Shown here: piece after piece, positions 23,745 through 35,900 of the stretch | Layout of the letters: every line of letters starts with the position of its first letter | How positions within the stretch are numbered: position 1 is the first letter of the stretch | Source: Amphibalanus amphitrite | Taxonomy: Eukaryota > Arthropoda > Thecostraca > Balanomorpha > Balanidae | DNA length: 64,000 nucleotides | Direction: 5' to 3' | Assembly (NCBI RefSeq): GCF_019059575.1 | Contig: NW_024883454.1 | Coordinates: 1 to 64,000 of the forward strand | The notes under the pieces: model-generated | What the model was told of the DNA's origin: nothing | Database searches by the model: none | The model's input: the letters and a program-made list of their open reading frames with translations, nothing else | Program-made: the position numbers and the translations under genes

Positions 23745-24662
23745 TCACGTGGTGGTCATCGCCTCGGGCGGCATGAATCCGGCGTCGCCCATGAAGTCCA
23801 GTTTGACCCTGCCGTTGGGCAGCACGGTGAGCCAAGTGAGACTGGCGTGCCGCAGGCTGAACCGCAGCCACGCCTCGGGCGGCAGCTGCAGCGCCCGACA
23901 CACGAAGTAGCGGATCACGTTGGCGTGGCACACGACGATCTCGTACGAGTCACGCTCCTGGTCGGGCGCGGCGCGGTGCACGAACCGCCGGAACGCCGCC
24001 TCGATACGCGGCCCGTCCTCGTAGAACCGGCGCGGCCCCGGCTGCCAGTGGCGCAGCCGCGGCTCCGGCGGGATCGGCGCGCCCTCGCGCAGCAGGTCCG
24101 AGGTGGAGACGGGCGGCGCCGCCTCGGCCAGCTCCCGGTGGATGATGTCCGAGGTCTCCAGCGCGCGCGACATGCTCGAGCGGATGATGGCCGTGTAGGG
24201 CAGGCCCAGCCGGCGCAGCTGGGCGCCCGTCAGCGCCGCCTGCTGCCGGCCCAGCTCGGTCAGCACGCGCTGCTCGTCGGTGGCACCGTCCAGCTGGTAC
24301 TGGCCGTGCCGAATCAGAATGAGGTGGCGTCGTGCCTTGGCCTTGGCCTTGCTCAGTGATTCCTGATATGGAGCATGATCCTTCAGCTCAGCCTCGCTCA
24401 ACCCCTTGGGTGGCTCAACCAGAGAGGTTGGAGCACGCTGGTCCCAGTTAGAGTCCCACTTAGTGGTGGGCTGAGCAATACCACCACTGAAGCGGTCTGG
24501 GGCACTGTACGAAACCAGAGGCAGGGCATCATCAGATCGGCCAGGCTCTGTGGGTAAGGCAGGCTTTTGCCCTGGCTTCAACAGAAGCACAGCCGAGCCA
24601 CCGCCAAGAGCACCCAGGCCCACCAGCACCAGTCGTGGCACACGTGCCCCAGCTGATGCCAT
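23745..24662 (-). CDS. PGAM5: PGAM5 mitochondrial serine/threonine phosphatase
   Basis: A single uninterrupted ORF encodes 305 aa (vertebrate PGAM5 is about 289). Residues 10-28 form an N-terminal hydrophobic anchor, as expected for the mitochondrial membrane. The WDxNWD multimerisation motif is at 69-74 (WDSNWD). The phosphoglycerate-mutase fold begins with LIRHGQY (118-122, with phospho-acceptor His119). SSMSRALET (162-170), LREGAP (191-196) and VVCHANVIRYF (second catalytic His246) follow in family order. PGAM5 dephosphorylates protein Ser/Thr/His and controls mitochondrial quality and cell-death pathways. The gene is intronless here, and its GC-rich codon use resembles the neighbouring host exons, so I see no sign that it is a retrocopy or foreign. 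The overlapping 247-aa plus-strand ORF is a shadow. Confidence 0.95.
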   Translation of the reverse strand: MASAGARVPRLVLVGLGALGGGSAVLLLKPGQKPALPTEPGRSDDALPLVSYSAPDRFSGGIAQPTTKWDSNWDQRAPTSLVEPPKGLSEAELKDHAPYQESLSKAKAKARRHLILIRHGQYQLDGATDEQRVLTELGRQQAALTGAQLRRLGLPYTAIIRSSMSRALETSDIIHRELAEAAPPVSTSDLLREGAPIPPEPRLRHWQPGPRRFYEDGPRIEAAFRRFVHRAAPDQERDSYEIVVCHANVIRYFVCRALQLPPEAWLRFSLRHASLTWLTVLPNGRVKLDFMGDAGFMPPEAMTTT

Positions 24663-26029
24663 TTTTGTGAACTAGCTATCAGCAGGGCACTGATATCAGC
24701 AGTCACGCAGGCTGAAAAAGCAAGATGATTAAAGTTACAATCATAAGCAGTGTTACAGAGAGAGACGGGCAGGCACCTAAGTAGCCAAGCGGCAAGCAGG
24801 GCAACACAAACAAAAGTCAATTACGACAGCAAAATATAGAAGTCTTGTATAAATTCATAAAACCAGTGGAATGAATAATTTTTTTCTTCGAGCCTCGATC
24901 AATAATTTCCAATATTGAATGAAAACAGCTACCTATGTCAATGTACCAGAACAAGTACATTAGGACGATAGCAAAGACAGAAAATGCTCATTTATAACAA
25001 TGTCAAGTGACCAACGCTGTAGTATCGTAATTAAAATCTTTGAACAGGACATAATGGTCCATTGTCCATTCCAATAAGCATACAAATCAATTTCATAAAA
25101 CATACAAGATAAAGGGCGAAAATATATTGAGTGCTCGATGGAACACAAAAATATTACCACAGAAATTACATATCTACTTACATTACGAAACAGACATTTT
25201 TGATGACGTACTGAGTAAAGCAATCTTTTCAAGTTTTTTTCTCATTTAACTTTGTGAATTCTATTCATTATTTGTGGTAACCATATACTTTTAGCTTTGC
25301 TAGGATGATTTATTATCAAAAAATAATAAATAAAAGTTTTGAATAAATATTTTGAAAATATTGTTGTTGGGGTCCTATGACGCAATTCTTAATCATGAGA
25401 AATTTTATGCTACATTCAGGGAATTGCGCATTTGTTACAAATGTGAAAACCCTTGGAAACGCGGGCGGCGGCGCGCAGGCGTGTTGTGCGAAGCCGAATT
25501 TCACATTTTGATTTATGAATTTTGTTTGATTGTTGGTTATTTTTGTACGGACCTGTACGTTTTGAATGAGTGCTATTTGTCAATTTTTTTTCTCAATAAG
25601 TCGAATATTTCATTTTGAATTGAGAGCAGAGGAGTTGAACGGACATGACCCCTTGCCTTCGTTTCTTAGAAAATTGAGAAAAGCAGTGGATAGCGACTAA
25701 ATCATGGATTATCTCTTATCCATGACTAACTAAACTCAGTTTGAGTTCCATCGTTAAATTTTACACCTTTTCTGAAAGTGATGATACTCGTGCAAGTAAC
25801 CTTTGACCTGTTCTCCCTATGACTGAAACGTTCACCTTAACAGTGTTTCAACACCTCTGCAAACTGGTGTTAAATATAAATAAACTGGTGCCAATTGGCA
25901 CCAGTTGTTCAGCATTCAGTTAGTTTTCCCTAAATCCCATATATCTCTGAGTTCCTTTCTGGTATTTCTTGACCTCTCACCGGTGAAATGTGAATAGCAC
26001 AGACTATGTGAATTTGATTGATTGGAAAC

Positions 26030-26086
26030 GTCATTTACTGTGATTTCCAGAAGGCCTTTGATTCCGTGCCACACCACAGACTGGTA
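26030..26086 (+). pseudogene. Reverse-transcriptase scrap of a LINE
   Basis: Nineteen codons read VIYCDFQKAFDSVPHHRLV, which matches RT motif A of Jockey/CR1-type LINEs (D-F-x-K-A-F-D-x-V-x-H). No flanking RT sequence remains in frame. It belongs to a different lineage from the intact LINE at 28209-34756, whose motif A is [10 protein letters not shown]. Confidence 0.65.
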
Positions 26087-26095
26087 TTATTATAG

Positions 26096-26263
26096 CAGGG
26101 CCCTGTTTCACCGGTGATAGCAGCACGCTGCTTTTACACGTGTCAAATTGGGTTTCCATGGAAACATCAACAGGCCCATTGCTCCAACACTACCACAAGT
26201 GTGACGTCAGCTCGCGCAATTTGATAGCAGCGTGGTAGCAGCGTCCCTTGAAACACCGCCCAG
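26096..26263. mobile_element. hAT-like MITE (CAGGGCCCTGTTTCA ends)
   Basis: The ends CAGGGCCCTGTTTCA and (inverted) CTGGGCGGTGTTTCA share 12 of 15 bases, and GATAGCAGC / GCTGCTATC words lie inward. No clean 8-bp target duplication was seen. Confidence 0.5.
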
Positions 26264-26339
26264 GTGTCTCACAGCCCAGGCTGCCACCCGTTTATGAAAA
26301 GTCTCTGAAAACCCACCCAGCAACCATCCCCGACATACA

Positions 26340-26670
26340 AACACACATCAACATGTCATTGACCTTGACCGAACATGGCCTGAAATGACCACAGCCACAA
26401 ATGGCATCATCAGTATATGATGGGCACAGCACATGGTATTCTGATGGTGGCCCCAAACAGCAACATTTTTAGTTTGACCTGACCTGGAAAGTCAATGATT
26501 GACCTAATGAGGTAAAATTGGGTACCATTGGATAGGTCTCTTCCCAAGGAACATGTTGGTCTTTGCCGCGAAGCCCTATCTCCATCAGAAACGAAATGGC
26601 GCGGGGGGCGGCACCCCCCCCCCCCCCGATGTGCGTTCTAGGATGAGAAAATGACATGTGCGGGCGAGGG
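26340..26670. mobile_element. Right-end fragment of a TTAA-family element
   Basis: The fragment ends ...GGGCGAGGG before TTAA (26671-26674) and carries a G-run/C-run pair (26604-26630) and TGACCT words (26355-26510). The left end is missing. Confidence 0.5.
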
Positions 26671-26949
26671 TTAATGCTGGTTGGATATTTAGATGAGTTC
26701 AACTTTAACACTGCTGCGAACACAGAGTTTGGTTCTCAATATGTTGTAGAGATCAGAACCTGATCAGCAACTTCCGCTGACTTTTGCCTTTGAAGCTCAG
26801 CTCACTATTACTAAACCTCACTTCTGATGCAAAAATAAAACGTAATACCCACACAAATAGACTAGGCCCCAAACACCATGCATAATGGCTGACAGTTGTT
26901 TGGTGCTGTCCACAGTTTGCCCGTCTACTGGTCACCACACACGGCTGCC

Positions 26950-29900
26950 ATGCACAACCACGAGATGACGCCGACGGCGTACCGGGTGCTCACCATGGTG
27001 GGTCACTGCTTCAACGGCATCGGCTCAGTGTGGCTGGCCAGGCACGCCGCCTCCGGTAACCTGGTGGCCGTCAAAAAGTACGATGTCGACAAGTGCAGCT
27101 TTGAGGTCCTGTCCATCTTGCAGGTGAGAAGAATGTTATCGTTCTTTATCGTGCGTTGTCGTGTTGTATGTTTTTAACCGGTGTTTACTTTTATTTGATT
27201 GTGTTTTTGTCTACGCGAACTAAACGGTAATGAAGGTGTGACATTTATAACGATTTACGATGATTTTAATATGTTGCATGTGTAACAGTCAATTAAGTAG
27301 AAAGATGCTCTCATTAAGCTGTTTGTATAGTCAGAATTGCATCTTTAGAGCCATCTCCCTCGCACAATGTTGGATGGATTTTTCCGTTCTGCCGGGACCA
27401 GTTCTGACCGCACGTCGCGCTCTCCGTCTGCAGCACGAGAGTCAGGCGATGCGCCAGCTGCGGCACGCCCGACTGATGCCCTGCCTCAGCTCCTTCGTCA
27501 GCGGCACCGAGCTGTGGATGGTGGAGCCCCTGTGCGGCTACGGCTCCACCAAGGACCTGCTGGCCGCCCACTTCACCGAGGGACTGCCCGAGCGCGCCAT
27601 CGCGCTCATACTGCGCGACGTGGTGCGCGCGCTCGACTATCTCCACTCGCAGGGATACGTGCACCGGTAAGAGCTAGGGAAATATACACTGGTAAGATCA
27701 GGCGAGCGGTAATAACACTCCGGTCAGGGCTCCATAGGTGAGACTAGGCGGACGCGCGCTCGACTACCTCCACTCGCAGGGATACGTGCACCGGTGAGAG
27801 CCGGGCTCGGACTGTAATGATACACCGGTCAGGGGTGGGGAGACATATGCTGGTGAGACCAGGCGGGCTGTAGGGGAGAGTGGGGCACATTCGTGCAAAA
27901 AATGGATAAACCCATATATCTGTTCTTTGGTTAGTGCCGTTAGTGCAATGGCAAAATTGTTGATTGTAGTATGGAAAGGAACTATTGCAGATAGTTTTCC
28001 TCTTTAAAAGTTATCCTATAAAATTATTGCTTCCATTAGAAAAATGACTTTTATTAACTCTGAACATTTGCACGAAACTGCCCCACCTATGGGGCACATT
28101 CGTTCAAGAGATGGGGCACTTCCGTTCACCCGGCAAAATTCGAGAAATTACCGGGCATTACCAGAAATTTACCAAAGGAAATTGGCAGGGGGTCATTTCA
28201 CTTGATTCTTGTTTGTTTGTTTATTGGGGCTTTAGGGCGCGTCGACTGCAAAGGTCATTTTGCGCCCATAACGTCGCGCTAGTAAAACAAGTGTTTCAAA
28301 AGAAGAAACTTTCTAGATATCAAGACTAGAAAGTAAAAGACTTTATAAAAAAGACAGGGTAAAATAAAACAACGCAAGAGCGTCGTAATAGACAACTGAC
28401 TAGACAAGGAGACTAGAGAGGATTTGGGTCAGGTCGAGTAAATCGCTTTGAATTTGACTGCGCGGATAAAGGAAAAGATGTTGCCAGATAAGACCCAGGG
28501 TGACTCGTCACCCAGCAGGTGGCGGACAGTGGTAGCCGGAGCGATGCGGCCGAGGTAGCGCGTCCGGTCTGGTTCTAGAAGTGGACAAGATAAGAGCACG
28601 TGAGCGACGGTAAGAGGCGCGGAACAACCGTTGCAAATGGCCTGCTCGTCTCCGCAGAGGAGGTGGCCATGCGTGGCATATGTATGGCCGATTCGGAGCC
28701 TGCACAAGATCACCTCGTTGGACCGGTTGTCTTGCAAGCAAGACCTCCATGGCTCCAAAGTCGGCTTCACCTCACGGAGCTTTCCGCCTCCACGTAGGCT
28801 CCACTCTGCCTGCCACTCAGAGAGAATGAAAGATCGCACAGCCGAATAAAGGTCACGCGCCGGCAATGGCAGACGTCGAGTGCAGGAGGCGGCGGCCGCG
28901 CGCCTCGCGGCCGCATCTGCCAGCTCGTTGCCGTGTATGCCGACGTGGCTGGGAATCCAGCAGAACTGAACAAATTTTCCCGATTGTTCCACTGACTGAA
29001 GTCGAGCTAAAATGTCTTGAACGATCGGGTCAACTGGATTAAAACTCCGTAACGCCAAAAGGCTACTTAGGGAGTCCGATAAAATCAAGTAAGAAAGGCC
29101 GTCCGACACCTCGATAAAACACAGAGCCTTCTCGATGGCGACTAGCTCAGACGAAAACACCGAGGCAAAAGAAGGTAGAGAGAATGAGCGGGTATCGCGA
29201 CCTGCGATAAAAGCACATCCCACTCCCTCAGGTGTTTTTGATCCGTCTGTAAAAACGGTGTTAAAACCATCGTACGAGACGATGTGTTGCAAGGCCCTGA
29301 CTCGCGCCTCACAAGGCAGCAAGTCATCCTTCTTAACTTCGGAGAGTGAGAGATCTACTTGAGGTTTTGCGTGTTTCCAAGGCGGAGAGGACGTACCCCA
29401 GCTACGTCGTACGACACGTAAACCTATGTTGGCTGCGGAGAAGAGACCTCTCATGCGCGCTCCAAAGCAGAGCGATTGTCGCGCTCTGTCAAGTCGAGTG
29501 TAGTAGGTGGAGAAGACGTACGGATACGTCGGATGCGTCGGGAACTGACGCAGTTTCAGCGCATAGCGCATCCCAAGCATCTGGCGGCGTAGGGATAGAG
29601 GCGGCTCGTGCGCCTCAGCAAGAAGGCTGCTGCTGGGCGAGGTGCGGAATGCTCCGGTGGCGACACGGATTGCAGCATGATGGACTGCGTCGAGGACCTT
29701 TTTGCTGGTTTGGCTCGCTGAATCGTACACAAAAGAAGCGTAATCCAGCTTCGACCGAACTATCGATCGGTACAGGAGAAGAAGGGTCCTGCGGTCCGCC
29801 CCATAAGATGTGCGAGCAACACATTTTAAAACGTTCAGGGATTTAAAACACCGTTCCCGAAGCGTTCTAAAATGTTCCTTATACGTCAAGCGACTGTCAA

Positions 29901-32900
29901 AATAAATCCCAAGAAACTTCGCCACCGGCCGAGTGGGAATCACCTGTCCGTAGAGCTTGATTCCCAAAGCTAGGTCGTCACAACGTCGGCGGCAAAAGTG
30001 CATTGCCACGGTCTTCGCTGTGGAAAAACGAAGACCATTCTTACCGCTCCACCTCTCCAAACGTGTTACGGCGAGCTGCAGCTGTCTAGCCGCGTGTCGA
30101 GCGCTTGAAGCAGCAAACCAGATGGCAAAATCGTCGACAAAAAGCGATCTCCCGATGGAAACCGGGAGGTCGTCGACGATGTCATTGATTGCCACCGCGA
30201 ACAACGCCACACTAAGCACCCCACCCTGGGGAACTCCGTTCTCCTGGGTAAAACTGCTCGAGAAATCACTGCCAACTCGGACTTTAAACCGACGACCCGA
30301 TAAAAAATTCTTGATAAAGAGGCCCATCCGGCCGCGTATGCCGTACTTATATACTTTGGAAAGTATGCTGTGTCGTAAGACTGTATCATAGGCCGCCTCA
30401 ATATCAAAGAACAGTGCTCCAAGGTGCTTCTTTTCAGTAAAACAGGTGCGTATCTCGGTGTCAAGGGCTAAAATGTGGTCAACAGGGCTGCGGTGCTTTC
30501 TAAAACCGCACTGGGCGTTTGTAAAAACACCGTGATGTTCCAGAAACCAGCTAAAACGCACATTGACCATCTTCTCCATCAGCTTTGAAAGCGATGATGT
30601 GAGAGAGATGGGCCGATAATGGAGAGGGTCATGTCCCGACTTGCCAGCCTTCAAGATAGGAATGATAATGGCTTCCCGCCAGGTCTCAGGGAAGGTGCCA
30701 GTCTCCCAAAGCGAATTGAAGGTTGCTAGCAGCGCCTCAAGGGCAACTGTGGGTAGATGACGGAGCATGTCGTTGTGGACTGCATCCGGACCTTCTGAGA
30801 CGCTGCGCAACGAGCTGATGGCAGACGTGAGTTCAGCCATAGAGAAAGGCTCGTTGTACACCAAATTTTCAGCTGTGCTGAAGTCCACGGCGGCTGGTGC
30901 AGGTCGTGAGGACGGCTCTCCTCGGCAGCGCTGATAGAGTGCACGGCCTATCGTCTCTGCGACGTCTGAAGGGTGAGATATGTCCGTGTTGTTCACTCTT
31001 AAAACCGGAAGCGGAACAGAGCTGAACCGGCCTTCAATGCGCTTCATGCGTGCCCATATCTGGGTCGTAGGAGTAAAACGGTTTAAGGAACTTACGTAAG
31101 TGCGCCATGAAACAGCCTTTGCCTCCTTTAAAACGCGTCGGGCAAAAGCCCGCGCTCTCTTAAAAGCGATGAGGTTCTCAGTAGTACTACTCCGGTCAAA
31201 CTTTCTAAAAGCGCGCTTCCTGGCACGAATCGCATCTCCGCATTCCTTGGTCCACCACGGGACCGGAGGACGACGAGGCTGACTCGACGTCTTGGGTATG
31301 CACCCGTTTGCGGAGTCAATGAGTAAACATGTAAAATCCTCTGTAGACATCACAGAGGGGTCGGCTCTGGATAAAACAGAGGCCTCTACAGCGGCCTGGA
31401 ATTCGCCCCAGTCGGCTTTCCGAACATTCCACCTAGGTGGACGGTTGCCTGACACTGGGGACTCCTGGTGCTCCAGCCACACTGGGAAGTGGTCGCTCCC
31501 GAGTGGGTCGTCATGGACGGACCAGGTAAAAAGCTGAGCTAGCCGCGGACTGACTAAGCTCAGGTCCAGAGCCGATGTTTGACCGGAGGGTGTTGTAAAA
31601 TGGGTGCGCTGTCCTGTATTTAAAATACACAGCGCCTCATCGCGGATAAAAGATTCTAAAAGTCGACCACGAGTGCCAGTCGTGTCGCATCCCCACGCCA
31701 GGCTATGGGCATTAAAATCGCCGACTACCAGGACCGGAGGTGGAAGCTCATCGACAAGTCGATGCAGCTCAACCACCGGGAGCGCTATACCTGGTGGAAG
31801 GTATAAAGAACAAACTGTCAGCTCCCGGTGGTTGAAATCAACTCTAGCGGCTACCGCCTGCAGAGGAGTCTGCAGCGGAACCTGACGTGTGGGCACACTG
31901 TGGTGCACTGCCAAAAGTACACCTCCATGGGCAATGGTCGGGGTGTCTAAGTCTCTTCTAAAAACAGAGTAACCCTTGATGGCAAAGGTAACGTTTGGCG
32001 CTAGCTTGGTCTCCTGGAGACCTAAAACAAGGGGTGTGCGCCAACGGATAAGAGACTGTAGGTCCTGGTAGTTGGCCCGGAGGCCTCTACAGTTCCACTG
32101 TAGAATAAAAGGCGTGGTTAAAAAGGCGCAAAAAGGGCGCGTATAACATGAGGCAAAGGCGCACACAGATACCTGACTGACCACAAAAAAGGTAAAAAGC
32201 ACCGAGAGAAATGCACCTGGTAAAAAAGCGCAATAGCGCGAAAAAGATAAAAGGATAAAAGAGGAAATGACTAGACTGAAGGACTAGACTAGGTCCTCTA
32301 ACTCCGAGGAGGCGCTCCCCCCGTAGCGGATACGGGGGTGCCCTGAGCCCTCTCGGTGAAGCCTCCCTTCAGCAGAGGCAGATCGGGCATGGCTCGGGCC
32401 CGGCTGGGGCCTTTTCGACCGGGGGGCGTCGCCCTCCGAAGGTGACCAGCTCGGGGGCGTCTGCCGCTTGGCGAGGCGCCCTGGAGCCGCGGAGGGCTGT
32501 TGCCGCCCCGACGGGGATGTCGAGGCGGCGGCCTGTGTCCTCGACACAGGCGTCTCTGGCAGCGGCGGTGGTGGCCGCCGCTGCGGAGGTGGAGGAGGCG
32601 GCGGGGGACCCATGATGGGCTGAGTCCCCGCCTGAGGTGTCTCCGGGGTGTCAGCGGCAACAGCCGCATTGGCACTCCCGGAGGCGGAGTCGGCAGACGA
32701 GGCTTCCTTAGCCTCGAGGGCCTTCTGGACGAGGCGAGCCCTCCTCGCCTCGCGTGCCTTCCTCTCCTCCTCCCCCCGCCGCAGCGCCTCCTGCACCGCC
32801 GTGGGCGGTCGGGGGCGGGGCGGGGTGGGTGGCGCCTTACCCTGCGCCGGGGGGCGCCGACCACCCTGTCGGCGCTGGACGACGGCCCAGCCGTCTCCAT

Positions 32901-35900
32901 CACCGTTCGCGGCTGGAGCGGGACTGGGTGGACCCCACACTGACTCTAGAGCAGCCTGCTCTGTGTTGCTCGGCGGCGCACGAGGCGCCGTGGTGTCCGC
33001 TGAGTCACCAGTGGCTACGACGGTGAGGCCGAATCGTTTGAGAAGCTGCACGAGCTGCGCTACACTCATCTGGGAGGCATCGGTAGAGTTTGTGACTCTC
33101 ACCTTCTGGGCATACGAGGTCTTCGGGTGACTCTGGTTGTACACCTCCCGGGCCTCTTTGAAAGACAAATTTCTGGTAGCCTTGATGGTCATGATCTCTT
33201 TCTCCTTGACGTATGCAGGGCAAGACCTATCATACGCGGAGTGCGGCGTCTGCCCCTCTCCGCAGTTGACGCATCGGGGGGTCTCCGAGTCACAGGTTTC
33301 GTCAGTGTGGTCCTGCGAAGCACACTTGGAGCACGTGGGTCTTCCTCGGCAGTTGTCCTTTGTGTGGCCGAAACGTTGGCAGCGGAAGCAGCGCATGGGC
33401 GCTGGGACGAAAGGCCGCACGCGAACCTTCACGTAGCCCACACGAATCTCACTCGGCAAGTCAGTGGAGTCAAACGTCAGAATGATGTTGTTGGTCGAGA
33501 CCGTGCCTCTCTTCGTCATGATGCGGCGAGCCGCTGTCACGCCGAAATCGGCGAGCCCGTCCGCAATGTCCTCGTCGCTCACTCCCCTCAGGTCGAAACA
33601 GTTAATGACCCCTCGTGATGAGTTCTTAGAGCGGTGGGGCTCCACTGTAAGCGGGATGGAGACGAGCCTCCGGCCGGATGCTCGTCCCTCGGAGAATACG
33701 AAGCGAGTAGCGTCCAACGCTTTCGCCGCCTCCTCGCTTTTCCTGAATTCGACCTCCAGCGCGCCATCACGCATCCGGTCACAACGAACGATCGAACCAA
33801 ACCGGTCGCAGCCATCCTTCCGCTGGAAGGGCGACAGAGAGCTCAGCTCCCTGTCTGCACTCCGGAAGATGAGGATCTTAGGAGATCGTGGACTTTTGTC
33901 GAGCACCGTTCGCCTGTCGGCCGAGGCCAACGGGCGAGGATCGGCCGAGGCCGAGGGATTGGACTGGGGGGAAGGGGGATCGGTCAAGTTATCCATGTGA
34001 AAGAGTTGGTCTCCGCCAGCTCGGCCGCCGACGCTCCGCAACGGCGCCGCTACAAGGCCTGGGACGGCCGAGCTGACTGTACGGGACTTGGCGGCACCTT
34101 CCGAGGGGGAGAGAGAGACTCACCACCCCCCACGGTCGGATACCGCCTCCTCCCTTGACGCCTCGCCGAGTCACCGCCAGGGGCAGCGACAGATCAGTCC
34201 CACCGACGGAGGACGAGCACAAGTGCCCGAACCCCGCCGGCGACACCTCTCCGACACCACCCCCGGCGGCATCACGACTGGGAATGGCTCCTCAAGTGCG
34301 GCGCCCCACTGAGTGTCCCGCCCTTACAGAACTCAGGGCCAAAGAGGCGTGTTGCCCAGCCACCGCGACTGGCTCCGCACGGTGGGGGGCTCAACCTCCA
34401 GGATCCCGTTGTCCTGGGGTACGGGTCGGCTCGCCTAGCCTAGTAAAACCGGCTGGTACCCGAGGGGACGCCACTCCCCTTACACTAGCCCAACTCGGCT
34501 GTGTTCCTGCGGGTGCAAAAACAACGAAAAAGGGGTAGGAAAGGAATCAGAAGGCTGTGATCGAACGAAACGCGGACATCCGGTGAGAAGCAAAGCAAAA
34601 GCAAACAAAGACCGCTCAAGAGAAACAAAACCACGAAAACCAAGAAAAGTCGGGCCGTACCATCTGTCCATCCAGCGATCAAAGCAAGTCGTAAGCAAGC
34701 ACAGGTCAAGCTGGGGCCGAGGGGGCGCTACTCCCCTTGCTGGCCGAGGCCAGGGCCATTTCACTTGATTCCTTTCGACAAGAATGCATTGCACAACAAA
34801 TGTAGAAAGAATGCGCTGGCCAACAAGAATGTGCCAACTGCCGGCCTCCGTGAGCTCGCCAAGTTCGCGTGAATTGCTCGTCACGACGTCGCAAGCAGTC
34901 GAGACTGAGTCAGGCGAGCGTCATTAGAGAAACCTACTACAGATAAAGTCATAAATCGCAAAAACTAAAAAAAAATATGCACGAATGTGCCCCCAGGCAG
35001 TGCGTACACGAACCTGCCCCACAACGTTATTAGTAATATATTTCAAAATTTCTTTTTGAAAAATGACACTTTTTCAACAAACAAGTTTGCAGCAGTTCCG
35101 TGAATAGAGTGGGCTTCTTCACCCCCAATTTTGAAAAGCTGGACCACATTTCCGAGTCAGGATCACGAAAATGGATGATATGAGAAAAGTTTGGAAAGCT
35201 CACGAATATTACAAATTTGCGTTTTTATCAAGCATGACAGCAGGTACAGTGTTGTCTTCTACGGTGAACGAAGGGCGGCAATGATAGACATATTTCCATA
35301 ATTTACCTTGAGCTCGTGCAGTCACTCGTGTTCCCATAAACTGCTGAAAACGAATGTGCCCCATGCACGAATGTGCCCCACTCTCCCCTAGTATATCAGT
35401 GAGGGGAAACGCGCTCGACTACTTCCACTCGCAGGGATACGTGCACCGGTGAGGACCAGGGAGGCATACACTGGTGAGACTAGAGAGACATGCGTCGGTG
35501 AGACTAGGGAGACATACACCGGTGAGATTGGGTGGGCTGTAATAATCATGTAATAATGCACCGGTGAAACATAGGGAGACATGCACTCAGCACTGGTGGT
35601 TGGCGGACGCACGCTCCGCTATCTCCACTCGCAGGGATACGTACACCGGTGAGCGCTAGGCGGATTTGGCATCGAAGAAGGCGGTGAATACATATACTGG
35701 CTGGTTACGAGCGAGCGAGCGCAGCGAGCGAGCGAGTTCATACCGAATTAAGGGAAAACCCTGAGTATGAGCGGCCGGCCGTGGGGACGCTCTTCAAAAG
35801 CTAATATCTTAGGAACGGGACATCCGATTGACAAGCGGTCTTCTTTACTGAATGTCACTTGGACGTAAAAGTTATGTGGTGTGATGGCCACCATGTGTTC

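Larger units (their letters stand above)
24663..26915. other. Intergenic region with transposon relics
   Basis: This lies between the divergent PGAM5 and STRAD genes and should hold both promoters. Apart from the LINE scrap, the MITE and the partial TTAA element listed separately, the sequence is AT-rich and unassigned. Confidence 0.4.
28209..34756 (-). mobile_element. Full-length I-group LINE retrotransposon
   Basis: This is a 6.55-kb element flanked by a perfect 15-bp target duplication, CATTTCACTTGATTC, at 28194-28208 and 34757-34771. On the minus strand it has a 5' UTR of about 760 bp, ORF1, an 81-bp bridge, ORF2, and a 3' UTR of about 220 bp ending in AAACAAACAA-type repeats. The order endonuclease, RT, RNase H and terminal Cys/His motif fits the I group. 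Both ORFs are intact and it appears full length, so it may be recent. It lies antisense within STRAD intron 2. Confidence 0.92.
27873..35398. mobile_element. TA-flanked DNA transposon carrying a LINE insertion
   Basis: Terminal inverted repeats GGGGAGAGTGGGGCACATTC(GTGC) and (GCAC)GAATGTGCCCCACTCTCCCC are flanked by TA on both sides (27871-27872 and 35399-35400). Further copies of CGAATGTGCCCC / GGGGCACATTCG occur inward at both ends. Without the LINE and one copy of its target duplication the element is about 0.96 kb and non-coding, so it is a MITE-like derivative. It has split the splice-donor minisatellite of STRAD intron 2. Confidence 0.75.

Noticed and set aside
23616..24359. 247-aa plus ORF opposite PGAM5
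   Set aside because: Shadow of the PGAM5 coding sequence.
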